Origin: Mytilus galloprovincialis
Lineage: Eukaryota; Mollusca; Bivalvia; Mytilida; Mytilidae
Direction of reading: 5' to 3'
NCBI RefSeq assembly: GCF_965363235.1
Contig: NC_134847.1
Coordinates: forward strand, 52,980,439 to 53,044,438
Length of the DNA stretch: 64,000 nucleotides
The notes under the pieces were generated by a model that did not search any database, had not been told where the DNA came from, and worked only from the letters and a program-made list of their open reading frames with translations. This document shows, piece after piece, positions 1-10,239 of this stretch (positions within the stretch are counted from its first letter, which is position 1; each line of letters begins with the position of its first letter). The position numbers were made by a program, and so were the translations under genes.

Positions 1-59
1 AAACTATTTACAAAAATATTATAAGCCAGACTCTTTTTTTTTTATTCAGATAAGTGCGG

Positions 60-240
60 AAGTTTTCTCGTTTGAATTGTTTTACATTGTCATATCGGAG
101 CCGACTATGCGGTATGGGCTTTGCTCATTGTTGAAAGCCGTACCGTGACCTATAATTGTTAATGTCTGTGGCATTTTGGTCTCTTGTGGACAGTTGTCTC
201 ATTGGCAATCATACCACATCTTCTTTTTTTATATTGAACA
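60..240 (+). repeat. Dispersed repeat, subfamily 1 (3' part)
   Basis: Part of a dispersed repeat that recurs many times in the window. Its recognisable core reads as a 'tatgggctttgctcattg' stretch, then 'gacctataattgttaatg', and it ends in 'gtctcattggcaatcatacc' followed by an AT/T-rich end. Other copies of this subfamily lie at 18310-18790 (minus), 20225-20395 (plus), 20500-20625 with 23557-23960 (minus, split) and 24095-24300 (minus). The shared 3' end suggests a retroposed element. I know this sequence as very common in Mytilus, but that is recollection, not a search. Confidence 0.75.
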
Positions 241-519
241 AACAAAAACAACGTCATTGGTAAAGACACATCCAGAATAGTGCGGATTAAAATAAGTTGG
301 TGATTGTTGTGTGTACCCTTACACTGCTACTTAAGTACAAGTAATTTTGATGTGCAGTTCAAAAGATGCATATCAAATGTACAGCTGCAAAGGTGTTTAT
401 AAACTGTCGATCTGTAAAACTATTTATAAACTGTGGGTTGCTATAATTGTATTACACAGGATGCAGTGGTATAATATATATACTAGTATATAAAGATTAT
501 ATATATATCAAGCTTATAT

Positions 520-690
520 ATGTTAGCGGCAATAAGTAAAATTAGGCATTAAGCTTAAATCCTAGGCAATAAGCTAACGCCTAGGCAGTAAGTCTATTGC
601 CTAAATGATGTTAGGCATTAGTCTTAAATCCTAGGATTTAAGCTTAAATCCTGAAAAAAGTGTGCAGGCATTAAGCTTAATGCCTAAGAT
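520..690. repeat. Cluster of short degenerate palindromic repeats
   Basis: The motif 'aggcattaagcttaa' and variants built on 'cctaggcaataag' recur about six times in both orientations in 170 bp. A complete palindrome, 'ggcattaagcttaatgcc', occurs near 667-684. No coding potential is seen. The function is unknown; it may be a degenerate satellite or a transposon end. Confidence 0.6.
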
Positions 691-1104
691 ATAAATGCAA
701 GTAAATAAAGGGAATTCGTTCATTTAAATGAAAATATATTTGTTACATAACAACATTATGAGAACTAGGGCATGTTTATCGGAACTGACCTATAAAAATC
801 GGTCCTATAAGATATTCTAAGAACAGAAACTAGATAATATTAGGACCGACTTATGACATGTCTCAGCATGCATATCGTAGCTATGTAAGGATTATCTTAG
901 CTAGTATGTCCTAACCGCTGTCCCAAGTATTGGGGTAAAAGAAAATAACAAATGAAAAAAAATGAAATATTGTATCAAATTTAACCAATAATTTTAATTA
1001 AAAAAACGTTTAATTATTATAAAAAAACTATTAGTTTTGAAATAAAGGTAATAAAAAACTTTGATATGTTAATTGTACATTTAAACTCTTTAATACAAAA
1101 CATA

Positions 1105-1430
1105 AGTCAACCAGATGCTCCGCAGGGCGTAGCTTTATACGACCGCAGAGGTTGAACCCTGAACGGTTGGGGCAAGTATGGACACAACATTCAAGCTGGA
1201 TTCAGCTCTAAATTTGGATTGTGATTAAATTGTTGACACAGCATAGGTTTCTGACACAGAATGAATGCGTTCTAATGAACTTAAAATTTTTGTTTTCTCT
1301 TAGAGCAATTCACTATGCTGTTGAATATTAATCCTCTCAAAAAAATGTTTGAAGAAATTTTCTTTTTATTTATGAAATTTCAAATGAGAAAAATTAAACC
1401 CAATTTTTTAATCACATCCCCCTTTCCCTT
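1105..1430. repeat. Probable dispersed mussel repeat (GC-richer island)
   Basis: A locally GC-richer block starting near 'ccagatgctccgcagggcg' and running through 'ggttgaaccctgaacggttg'. I recognise this wording as a frequent dispersed element in Mytilus genomic sequence. Only one good copy is visible here, so the call rests on recognition and not on copy number. No gene is seen in 700-1670. Confidence 0.45.
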
Positions 1431-1674
1431 ATTCCAAAACTAATCTCAATTAAAATATTCTAATGGAGTTTGCAACAATAACTACTCATTTAAATACATC
1501 ATAAAATATTAAGATGTAAAAAAACTGCTTGTTATCACTGAATGGTAAAGATTATTTAAATTTATCAGTTGGTAGTAAAAAGTGAAAATACATTGTATAT
1601 TGTATATAACAAAGATTTAAGTTAGATATTTCTTGCTTACTATTCTGGACAAAGAAAGATAACTCTAATTAAAA

Positions 1675-1770
1675 AAAAATTTGCTATTTCACAATATTGT
1701 GCAATTAGATATTTCTTGCCATTGCGCAATACTGTGCAATTGAAAAGACTTGCTATTGCACAACACTTAA
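1675..1770. repeat. Short tandem GCAAT-type repeats
   Basis: Three degenerate units of the type 'ttgctattgcacaatattg' separated by 'gatatttcttgc'. The same family, in inverted orientation and with more units, is at 19711-20053. Each unit contains small TTGC/GCAA palindromes. Confidence 0.6.
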
Positions 1771-1781
1771 TATAATAATTT

Positions 1782-2303
1782 TAGATCCTGATTTGGACCA
1801 ACTTGAAAACTGGGCCCATAATCAAAAATCTAAGTACATGTTTAGATTCAGCATATCAAAGAGGCCCAAGAATTTAATTTTTGTTAAAATCAAACTTAGT
1901 TTCATTTTGGACCCTTTGGACCTTAATGTAAGCCAATTTGAAAACATGACCAAAAGTTCAGAATCTACATACACAGTTAGATTCGGCATATCAAAGAACC
2001 CCAATTATTCAATTTTTGATGAAATCAAATAAAGTTCAATTTTGGACCCAGATTTGCACCAACTTGAAAACTGGGCCAATAATCAAGAATCTAAGTACAT
2101 TTTTAGATTCAACATATCAAAGAACCCAACCGATTCATTTTTTGTCAAAATCAAACTAAGTTCAATTTTGGACCATTTGGACCTTAATGTAGACCCATTT
2201 GAAAACATGACCAAAAGTTAAGAATCTACATACACAGTTAGATTCGGCATATCAAAGAACCCCAATTATTCAATTTTGATGAAATCAAACAAAGTTTAAT
2301 TTT
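1782..2303. repeat. Two tandem 261-bp units, each with internal half-repeats
   Basis: The sequence 'acttgaaaactgggcc' recurs at about 1801 and 2062, giving a 261-bp period. Within each unit the phrases 'catatcaaagaacccc' and 'tcaattttggaccc' recur at about half that period, so the array has a dimeric higher-order structure. An open frame of 79 codons crosses it but is explained by the repeat, not by a gene. Confidence 0.85.
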
Positions 2304-2315
2304 GGACCCTTTGGG

Positions 2316-2575
2316 CCCCTTTTTCCTAAACTGTTGGGACCTAAACTCCCAAAATCAATACCAATCTTCCTTTTGTGGTCATAAACATTGTGTTTAAATT
2401 TCATTGATTTCTATTCACTTAAACTAAAGTTATTGTGCGAAAACCAAGAATAATGCTTATTTGGGCCCTTTTTTGGCCCCTAATTCCTAAACTGTTGAAA
2501 CCAAAACTCCCAAAATCAATCCCAACCTTTCTTTTGTGGTCATAAACCTTGTGTCAAAATTTCATTACAGATTTA
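2316..2575. repeat. Direct repeat, period about 161 bp
   Basis: The block beginning 'cctaaactgttg' and containing 'cccaaaatcaat' and 'ttttgtggtcataaac' appears at 2325 and again at 2486. It follows directly on the 261-bp array and probably belongs to the same mobile element. No gene signal. Confidence 0.75.
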
Positions 2576-2736
2576 ATAGTAGCAGTTACAGATTTCATTT
2601 TAATAATTGTGATATCTTGGTCTGTAAAGGTGCATTACATAAATAGAGAAATAAAGATACTTCGCACGAAACATTGGTAAATACTAATACTGATAGTTTA
2701 AAAAAAAAGGAAAGTTGTAATAAAGTTACATATTAC

Positions 2737-2970
2737 CATGTACTGCATATATTTGTATGTTATAGCATTCTTTAACAAGAGCGTCAGATTCACAGCGTGT
2801 CCATAATCCGCTGTTTACTATCTTATTAGAATACTCTATCGTGAAGTAGAACCTAGTTGCATTTCCAAAACTGTATAACACAAATGCTATGACAATCATC
2901 ACAAGAGCTGGTGGTAAATTCTCTTCCATTTCATTTTCCATGGTTTAGTGAAGAAACTTCTAAGGAAAAC
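2737..2970 (-). CDS. Possible first coding exon of a claudin/PMP22-like tetraspan protein (partial)
   Basis: The minus strand carries an ATG at 2941 and 68 codons ending at a GT donor (exon end 2737, phase 1). An acceptor ('tctcag') gives an exon start at 2970, so a 5'UTR intron is likely. The peptide has an acidic start, a hydrophobic segment (about residues 9-25, possible membrane helix), then GLW, three residues later a Cys, and nine residues after that another Cys (residues 45-59). A GLW-x2-C-x8-C pattern after the first helix resembles the first extracellular loop of the claudin/PMP22 superfamily. I find no second exon downstream (1-2736 is repeats), so the rest would lie outside the window. 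It could be a chance open frame. Confidence 0.35.
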
Positions 2971-3013
2971 CTGAGACATAAAATCTTAATTGTTTGAACT
3001 AATTGTAGTTATT

Positions 3014-3156
3014 TTTCTTGGAATACATATACATATCATGTATATTATAAAAAAACAATTCTCAATATCTTAAAATTATATTCTCGTGGGAATACATATA
3101 CATATCATGTATATTATAAAAAAAATCTCAATATCTTAAAATTTTATATAAACATA
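3014..3156. repeat. Tandem duplication of a 74-bp AT-rich unit
   Basis: 'ggaatacatatacatatcat' followed by 'gtatattataaaaaa' and 'ctcaatatcttaaaatt' occurs twice in direct succession with few differences. This points to a recent local duplication. Confidence 0.8.
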
Positions 3157-3254
3157 AGGATTTGTCGTATGATTAAAACTGAGACAACAGAACTAATGAC
3201 AAGGATGTGATCATTTAAAAAGAACTATACAGACTTAGTCAGAAATCCATGTTT

Positions 3255-3430
3255 TTCTTGTTTGAATTGGTGTACACTAGCCATTTTAGGGCCCCTTTAT
3301 AGCATGTTGTTCGGTTTGAGCCAAGGCTTCATATTGAAGACCAAATGTTGACATATAATAGTTGAATTGATATACATTACATTGTGACTTGGGCGGGAAG
3401 TTGTCTCATTGGCACTCATGCCACATCTGC
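3255..3430 (+). repeat. Dispersed repeat, subfamily 2
   Basis: Recognised by 'agggcccctttatagcatg', 'gagccaaggcttc' and an end at 'gtctcattggcactcatgcc'. Further copies are at 24845-24985 (plus), 28196-28850 (minus), 32878-33000 (minus) and 47285-47460 (plus). It shares its last 25 bases with subfamily 1. Confidence 0.75.
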
Positions 3431-3559
3431 TTATTGATATTGTGCCAGCCAAAAAGGACCAAGCTTTGACACAACTATTTGCATAGTTAAACAACCTTAT
3501 TAATACTATTTCAATAAACAAAAAATTGATATGGCATAAAACTAACAATGTCAAACACT

Positions 3560-6035
3560 TAATTTATCCGACATAGGAAAATGTACATATAGAATATTGG
3601 GTTTTACCTGCATCTTAACATGGAACAATGACATGCATAACAACATACTCAAAATATCGATCTTAGAAGTATCGACAGGATACAGGCCCATCACTCATAA
3701 TACCTTGTTCACAATGCTTTCTGAGTTTTTTATTCAACTGTCAAGGATACACTAAGTTGTTAGTATATAAAGAAAAGTATTGAAAATGTGCTATTTATGT
3801 TAATATAAGAGTTATACCTGCACAGCAAAATTTTCAAAGACAATAATTGTGTTTAAGAAAGAATTTAGTAATCATTTTGATCAATATCCCTAATTCGTCT
3901 AAAATGAGTAAACAGTTTTGCGTAAACAAACATATATCTGTGAAGTGATATTGATCACGTTTCTATTTTTCATCAAGTAAATGAGCTTACCCATTTGTGT
4001 TGATTTGGAAGGAAGAATATCATAGAATTAAAAGTGTAAAAACTATAGAGTTATTTAATGTATGCAAAGAACTAAATTTTCATAGAACTTAGTGTTATGA
4101 GAGAAAACCCGATCTTCGACAGGGAAACTAAGAGTCGTAGCTAATTATGTTTGGAGTTGAGTGTACCTACCACGTGCTGGATTCTAACTCACCTCACTGC
4201 TGATCGGCTTTTTGGTATAGTGGTTGGACAACGACCACTGAAATACCTTTATTTTAATGTTACAGTTTTATTCTAATTACTAACAAATCACGATTACATC
4301 ATAGTAATGATAAATATCAAATTGTGAACTTGCCTACCTTAAGATTGTACTTGCAAACCTTGTAAGTAAAGATAATCTGAAGGTTTTCAAAACTTCACAT
4401 TCCTCTTTGTGTGTCAATTAATCATTATTATAAATATATATATACATTAAATGGAAAAATAATTAAGTCAACCTTAATTTCCGCTTCAATAATTTCTTTG
4501 TTTATGGTTATTTGTTAGAAGTAATTGTATTTATGAATACACAATAACAACACAAAATGCTTTGTTATTAAAACATTTGCACTGATCATTTAACGTAAAA
4601 ATGTCTTATGAATTTGTACATGTGCATTAAAGTATAAAGCGAAAATGTCCTTAGTGTTTAAAGCGGAAATGCCCTCATGTGTTACAGGTAAAAGAGGGCA
4701 AACGTCCTTCACCTGTCTGGTCACACCTTTGTCATCCACAACCAAAAGAATGTGATGCCCAATCTGTCACGGTCAATTTTTATGAACATCAAATTTAAAT
4801 GTTGCCAAAAACAAAATTAACAGTTTCAATGAAAAGATCTCTTTTATCTTATTGTTTTATCAGCTTCGTCAAAGATTTAGTTTCAAATATATCATTATCT
4901 ATCGGAATGTGAGCATTATAGGCATAAAACTTGTATATTTATTTAATGAATCCAAAAGAATGATGTTGCGCCTTTTTGTTTTCTCATAATGTATTACATA
5001 TTTTCTTTGTCGTATTGCACAGTATTATTGAGAAAGCAAAATCCTTTTGACAGACATTTTTTTTCTAGGATTTGTTCCGCGTTTAGAAAATACAGCAGAC
5101 TTCTTACACAAATTTTGAAGTATAATTACAATTCATTACATTCACGTTACGATCGCAATACTTTGCCATCGTTATGTATTTTTTCACCAATCTAATTAAA
5201 ATTAAATCCTTTGATTGCAAGGCCTTGGTGCGCGACATATCAGAACAGGAGCAATAAAATGATTTAATTTTAATTAGATTGTTTTTTTCACGATATGTTT
5301 TTCGATATACCGAATGACAGTCGTGCCTATAGAGCGGACTTGATACACATATTATCTATCAACTATACATTAAGCAGCATATAGAAATAAACCTACTATA
5401 TTTTCGAATACTACTGAATGTATACTCCAACTATTATCACTATCCTATAGCCTTAATTTAACTTGAACAGAAGAAAGAATGTTTACTATAATGGTTTTTT
5501 AATGGGAGTTTCTTAAATATATAGCTTCGTGCATCATTGCACTTTATATCAAAAAGAATTTATTTGATAAGAAGTATTTTTCCATACATCCTGGATGGTA
5601 TGGAATATTTGTAGCAATCTTCTCCATTCGTAACGCAGTTATTTATAAATAGATTTTGTAGTCATCTCATTTAAACGGGAAAATCCCAATATCTATATAT
5701 TTAGATTATTATAGGAATGGAAAAATACTGTGTGTTAGTAGTAATATACTTACTATCTCGGGTAAAAAAAAAAAGCGTATAGATTTTCACCGAATCTTGT
5801 TCATTATCTTCAGAGATTTTTATCATGGTTATGAAGCTAACTCAAAAACAAAGATTTCTAAATATTTCTTAAAGATTGAAAAAAGCATGGGTTGTGAATA
5901 TTTATATAGTGTGACTAAATCCCTGTATGCAAAGTCAATTCATATATATTTATTGTTATGTATAATTGTAAGGAAGAAAATTTATTATTGAGAATACAAA
6001 TGGGGAATGTGTCGAAGAGACAATAAGTGCTTAAT
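3560..6035. other. No gene recognised
   Basis: AT-rich sequence without a convincing long open frame, splice-linked exons or RNA gene. Short open frames at 4989-5195 and 5797-5991 have low-complexity composition and no homology I recognise. Near 5983-6020 the phrase 'aatggggaatgtgtc' matches the 3' terminus of the retroelement tail described at 61336-61862, in reverse orientation. Confidence 0.6.
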
Positions 6036-6040
6036 ATATA

Positions 6041-7510
6041 TATATGTTGTGTAAAAGTTATCATTTTGTACAAATTATAATTTGTACAAAAATATTGTAC
6101 AAATTATAATTTGTATTTTGACTTTGTACAAATTGTAATTTGTACAAAAAGTGCTTGTACAAATTACAATTTGTACAAAAATGGACATAAATTCACTTAT
6201 AACTTGTACAATTATTTATCATATGGATTTTGGTGAAAAACGCATCGATACACATTATTGAAATGCTATTAAATGACCACACAGTACACCTAAGTTACAA
6301 AATCAAACATTAGTTCTTTATCATTCGTTTGAGCAGTTGATCTAGTGATTTATGGAATCAGGTATTACAAACCATCTTTTGACTCTCAAAACGATGACGA
6401 CCTGTTTTACTGGCATTTTAACTGCTTCACATAGCAAACGTTGAAGCTCAAGAACCGTTGCTGTGAACAAACATGTGTATTTCACTGCTTCAGTTGGACT
6501 TTTAGACAAAATAAATATCCAAGAAAGAAAGCGAGATTAAACACCCCATTTGGTTAAGGAATATGACCATGCTAAAGTCAGGAATATGTCAGTTGTTTTT
6601 CTGCCGTTTTTTATCAATGTTTTTTTTTCAACAAGGATCTTTGTTTTATAAATATCAAACTTAACGGAAATCAGTTGAGACAATCTAAGCTTGAAAAAAA
6701 CAACATTAAACGTATGCAGAACAGACAGACAGACTTTTATTTTATAGTTGGTGTAGTATTATAAAATCATCAGACCCAATGGCATTGAACCATCAATCTT
6801 TTCACAAACAAAAGTGAAGCTGAATAAGTCATATAATCCAATCTTTTGATGTACCAATTACAAGTATAAACTATAACTTGTTTAAAGAAAGATTTGATTA
6901 TTTTCATGGACTTTTTGAAATAACGAATAAGTGGCAACATATCTTTTGAGATCCTTTTCACGATCATCAAAATGCTATATACGATCTTTCACGATACAAA
7001 ATATCAAATTTTACAACTATAATCGTTTTTGCAAACTTTCTAAATAAAACAAAAATCCTCAAAATAACGATAAGAACTAATCAAGCAGTACTGTTGAATG
7101 ATCTCTTTTTTTTTTTTTTAGAAAAAGTAGTTTATGTATTAAAAATTTGTATAAAAATCCTATTTGTTTACTTTTTTTCTCTCTCAAAAATTTCGAAGAT
7201 CAATCTGCCTTTTTTAGTTGTGAAAAAACGGTGTATTTTGTTAATTAAGTTTAGTGTGTGGTCAGTTAATTACGATTCTATCGTGCGAATCAATGCTTTT
7301 TGCACCAAAATTCATATTTAAAACTGTTGTACAAGTTATAAGTGAATTTTGGTCAAATTTTGTACAAATTGTAATTTGTACAGGCACGTTTTGTACAAAT
7401 TATAATTTGTACAAAATTTGTACAAAGTCAAAATACAAATTATAATTTGTACAATATTTTTGTACAAATTATAATTTGTACAAAATGATAACTTGTACAC
7501 AACATATATA
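6041..7510. mobile_element. Foldback-type DNA element with about 270-bp terminal inverted repeats
   Basis: The left arm (about 6041-6310) and right arm (about 7225-7510) are inverted copies. Both run outside-in as 'tatatgttgtgta', 'agttatcattttgtac', four closely spaced palindromes built from TTGTACAAAT and its complement, 'attcacttataacttgtac', 'attttggtg' and 'gaccacaca'. The arms enclose about 900 bp with no recognisable transposase, so the element is probably non-autonomous. Repeated subterminal palindromes are typical of transposase binding sites in some DNA transposons; here that is inference. AT-rich flanks hide the target-site duplication. Confidence 0.85.
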
Positions 7511-7567
7511 AATATATATATATATATATTTAATGTCATTTAAGCTGATATATCATTGATGAACATT

Positions 7568-8033
7568 GGGCCATTCCAGTTAATTTCTGACAGGTGGGGA
7601 TGGTTAGGGAAATTTTTGTTCATACCTATCAGAAAAAAACATCATGAAAAACTACCTATCAGATCTATAAATTAAGACCTATCAGATGTAGAGTTTCCGT
7701 TCATATTGGGTGGATGGGCTTTCATGGGAAAAATTGACCTATCAGAATTTTTACTGCAAGGATTGTACCCATCAGAATTTTAAATCCAATACCAGGTAAT
7801 GCATTATACGAAAGTGTCTACATTCCAAAGCACCCCTAAGATATGAAATAGGTATTTTTTGCAACCCCTAAGATGTAATTATTTTTAATTATTTACTGTT
7901 GCAGAAATTGTTGCGTAAAAGTGTACCTGTCAGAAGAAAAAAACCCAAAATTTCACCCCTAAGATGTATAAATTTTACACCCCTCAGAAAGGACCATCCA
8001 TCCCCCATTATCAGATATTAACTGGAATGGCCC
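7568..8033. mobile_element. 466-bp MITE with GGGCCATTCC termini
   Basis: The ends are perfect 17-bp inverted repeats, GGGCCATTCCAGTTAAT at 7568 and its complement ending at 8033. The similarity continues less exactly through 'ctga' and a G-rich 'tggggatgg'. Inside are many direct 'acctatcaga' and 'acccctaagatgt' motifs. No open frame is found. It sits immediately beside the 6041-7510 foldback. Confidence 0.8.
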
Positions 8034-8554
8034 AAATTTGTTGTGAGGTTATGTTTGTATTGTGGAAAACTCCTCAAGTAAGCTGTAACACAAAACTGTG
8101 CGTTTTTGTGACAGCAATATAAACAATACAAGCCAGAGATACAACTCTTTAAAACTAAAAATAGTCTGTTGTACATGTATCCAAAGAATATACCAAATAC
8201 TCAGTATTCACAGGAATAGTAGAATTATTCAGCAAATTTTCAATAGAAAACAAAAATACCTAACCTATCAGATATTTTAACCTTTGAAGGCGTTACTTTT
8301 AGTAGTACGAAATAGTTTGTGTTGAAGACAAAAACACCGTTGCTTAGAAGTTATGAAAAAGGCAGCTAGTTCTATACATTTTGTTAACTTTTAATTATCA
8401 AACTTGTAAATTCATACATTAAATTTTGCCAATATGGCTTTGTTTGAAGATTTCTTATTCATTTATTTGTCAAATTATGTAAGATATGAAGTAAGAGACG
8501 ATGTTATTGTGACAACATTTCTAAATCTGACAATTGATGCAAAAATTGTCAACT

Positions 8555-8700
8555 TTCTACTTTATTTGGCTATTTTAACTTTTTCGATTCGAGCGTCATT
8601 GATGAGTCTCTTGTAGACGAAACGCGTGTCTTTCGCAAATACACAATGACAATTCTGATAACTATGATGTCTTTTGAGTTTATTTAAAATCAAGATAATG
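8555..8700 (+). repeat. Dispersed 'gacgaaacgcg' repeat
   Basis: Contains 'gagcgtcattgatgagtctc' followed by 'ttgtagacgaaacgcgtgtc'. Related copies occur at 19040-19210 (minus), 52170-52290 (minus) and 59390-59545 (plus). A short GC-rich core lies in AT-rich surroundings. I recall the motif as common in bivalve genomes. Confidence 0.7.
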
Positions 8701-9426
8701 CTTGTAGGATGATGATTGGCTAGTACGCAGATAACATTAAGATGATATTAAAAAAAGATACCCTCGAATACTTAAATGGTAGTTTCATAACGTATTATAT
8801 ATAGTAGAGGACAACGCAATGTTGTTTTATCAAATAAAGAAAATAAAAACTTCATTACAAATGTCTCTCACTAATAAAGAAAATGAAATTGAAATACAAC
8901 GACTTCATTACTAAATTAATTTGTCTCTCAGGTAAAGTGTACGCAAAATTTCCCATTATACAACGTTTTATGGTTAGTTGCACATTTGACTACGGGGCCT
9001 ACGACCATAACTATTCTTCTACTTTGCTACAATGCTTCTTTTGATAAAAGTCAAATCAAATTAAAAATTCGCACCGTTTCAAACATGAAATAAATGTAAC
9101 TGCTTATATATAGACCAGAGTCTGATAGTCTAAAAAATATGCTTCTATGACAATCCATCAGTGTTTTTTTTTTTTTTGAGAGCCTTATTAACATGCCAAT
9201 GGTAGGATTTGAATCATGTATAAATGACTAATACCGACTAAGGCTAATTTGAGGGGATGTTGGAGGGGTCCTGATCCCGAAATCCCGGGCTTAAAACCAT
9301 GAAATCCCGAGATGCAGAATTTAAAGAAATTAATATCCCGAAATCGAAAAATATGTTCCCGGATCCCGTAAGGACCAATCCTCAAATTCCGAGCTTAAAA
9401 ACACCCGATCCCACCGCCCCGAAAAA

Positions 9427-9647
9427 GGTCCTTCTTCCCTCTAATATCTACCTTACTTTCATTTTTGCCAAATTACTATTTTCCCTTTTAACAATTAATT
9501 TGTATGCCCCAATTATGGCCAAATATCACTATGGAAAAGGCCCTGCTTCCCTCTAATCTCTACCTTACTTTCATTTTTGCCAAAGTTACTATTTTCCCTT
9601 TTAACAAAAAATTTGTATGCCCCAATCATGGCCAAATATAATTATGG
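9427..9647. repeat. Tandem duplication, 112-bp unit
   Basis: Two copies of a block with 'cttccctctaat', 'taccttactttcatttttgc', 'attttcccttttaac' and 'atttgtatgcccca'. The preceding 9240-9425 is rich in 'aaatcccg' and 'gatcccg' phrases, also repetitive. The open frames at 9188-9556 come from this repeat. Confidence 0.8.
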
Positions 9648-9736
9648 TGTTCGTTTGTTCGGTCGTCCGTCTGTCTCGTCCGTCTGTCCCACTTCAGGTA
9701 AAAGTTTTTGGTCGAGGTAGTTTTAGATGAAGTTGA

Positions 9737-10235
9737 GCATGTTTTACTTATTTTAATATATATGCAAGTGGTATGACCCTCTTTATAAATAGTAAACATT
9801 ACAAAGAAAACAGTAAACAGAATCAGGAACTTTCTATACTAACATAGAAATAGAAGTTCCCTGACAAAATACAGAGTCTCTATATATTAAAGTAGAATAA
9901 TTGTAGATTACATGTAGATAAACGCGAAAAAATATTTGTCCTCTCTAAGACTAAGGAGGTATAATAGGTTTGATTCTTGCGAACTAAACACCATGATATG
10001 GAGAACGTTCTACGATTGGTTGTACTTGTGTCACATGTTTTACTTATTCTAATTTAAATAGTAAACATTTAAAAAAAAACAGTAGACAGAATATAGAGAG
10101 ACACACACTCTCTATATATTAAAGTAGTATAATCGTAGTTTACATGTAGATAAACCCGAAAAATAATTGTCCTCTCTAAGGAGGTATAATAGCTGTACTG
10201 TGGTTCTTGCGATCTAAACACCATGATATGGAGAA
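9737..10235. repeat. Diverged tandem duplication, about 200-270 bp per copy
   Basis: The first copy (9737-10008) and second copy (about 10034-10235) share 'catgttttactta', 'ctctatatattaaagtag', 'acatgtagataaac', 'ttgtcctctctaag', 'gaggtataatag' and 'aaacaccatgatatggag'. The first copy carries extra bases. No coding signal. Confidence 0.75.
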
Positions 10236-10239
10236 CGAT

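Noticed and set aside
1793..2032. 79-codon open frame
   Set aside because: Lies inside the 261-bp tandem repeat and reflects its periodicity; the opposite strand is open too.
7254..7539. Overlapping 63-75 codon frames on both strands
   Set aside because: They are translations of the palindromic TIR of the foldback element.
9188..9556. 65- and 85-codon frames on both strands
   Set aside because: Entirely within repeat units with 'atcccg' phrases and the 112-bp tandem duplication.
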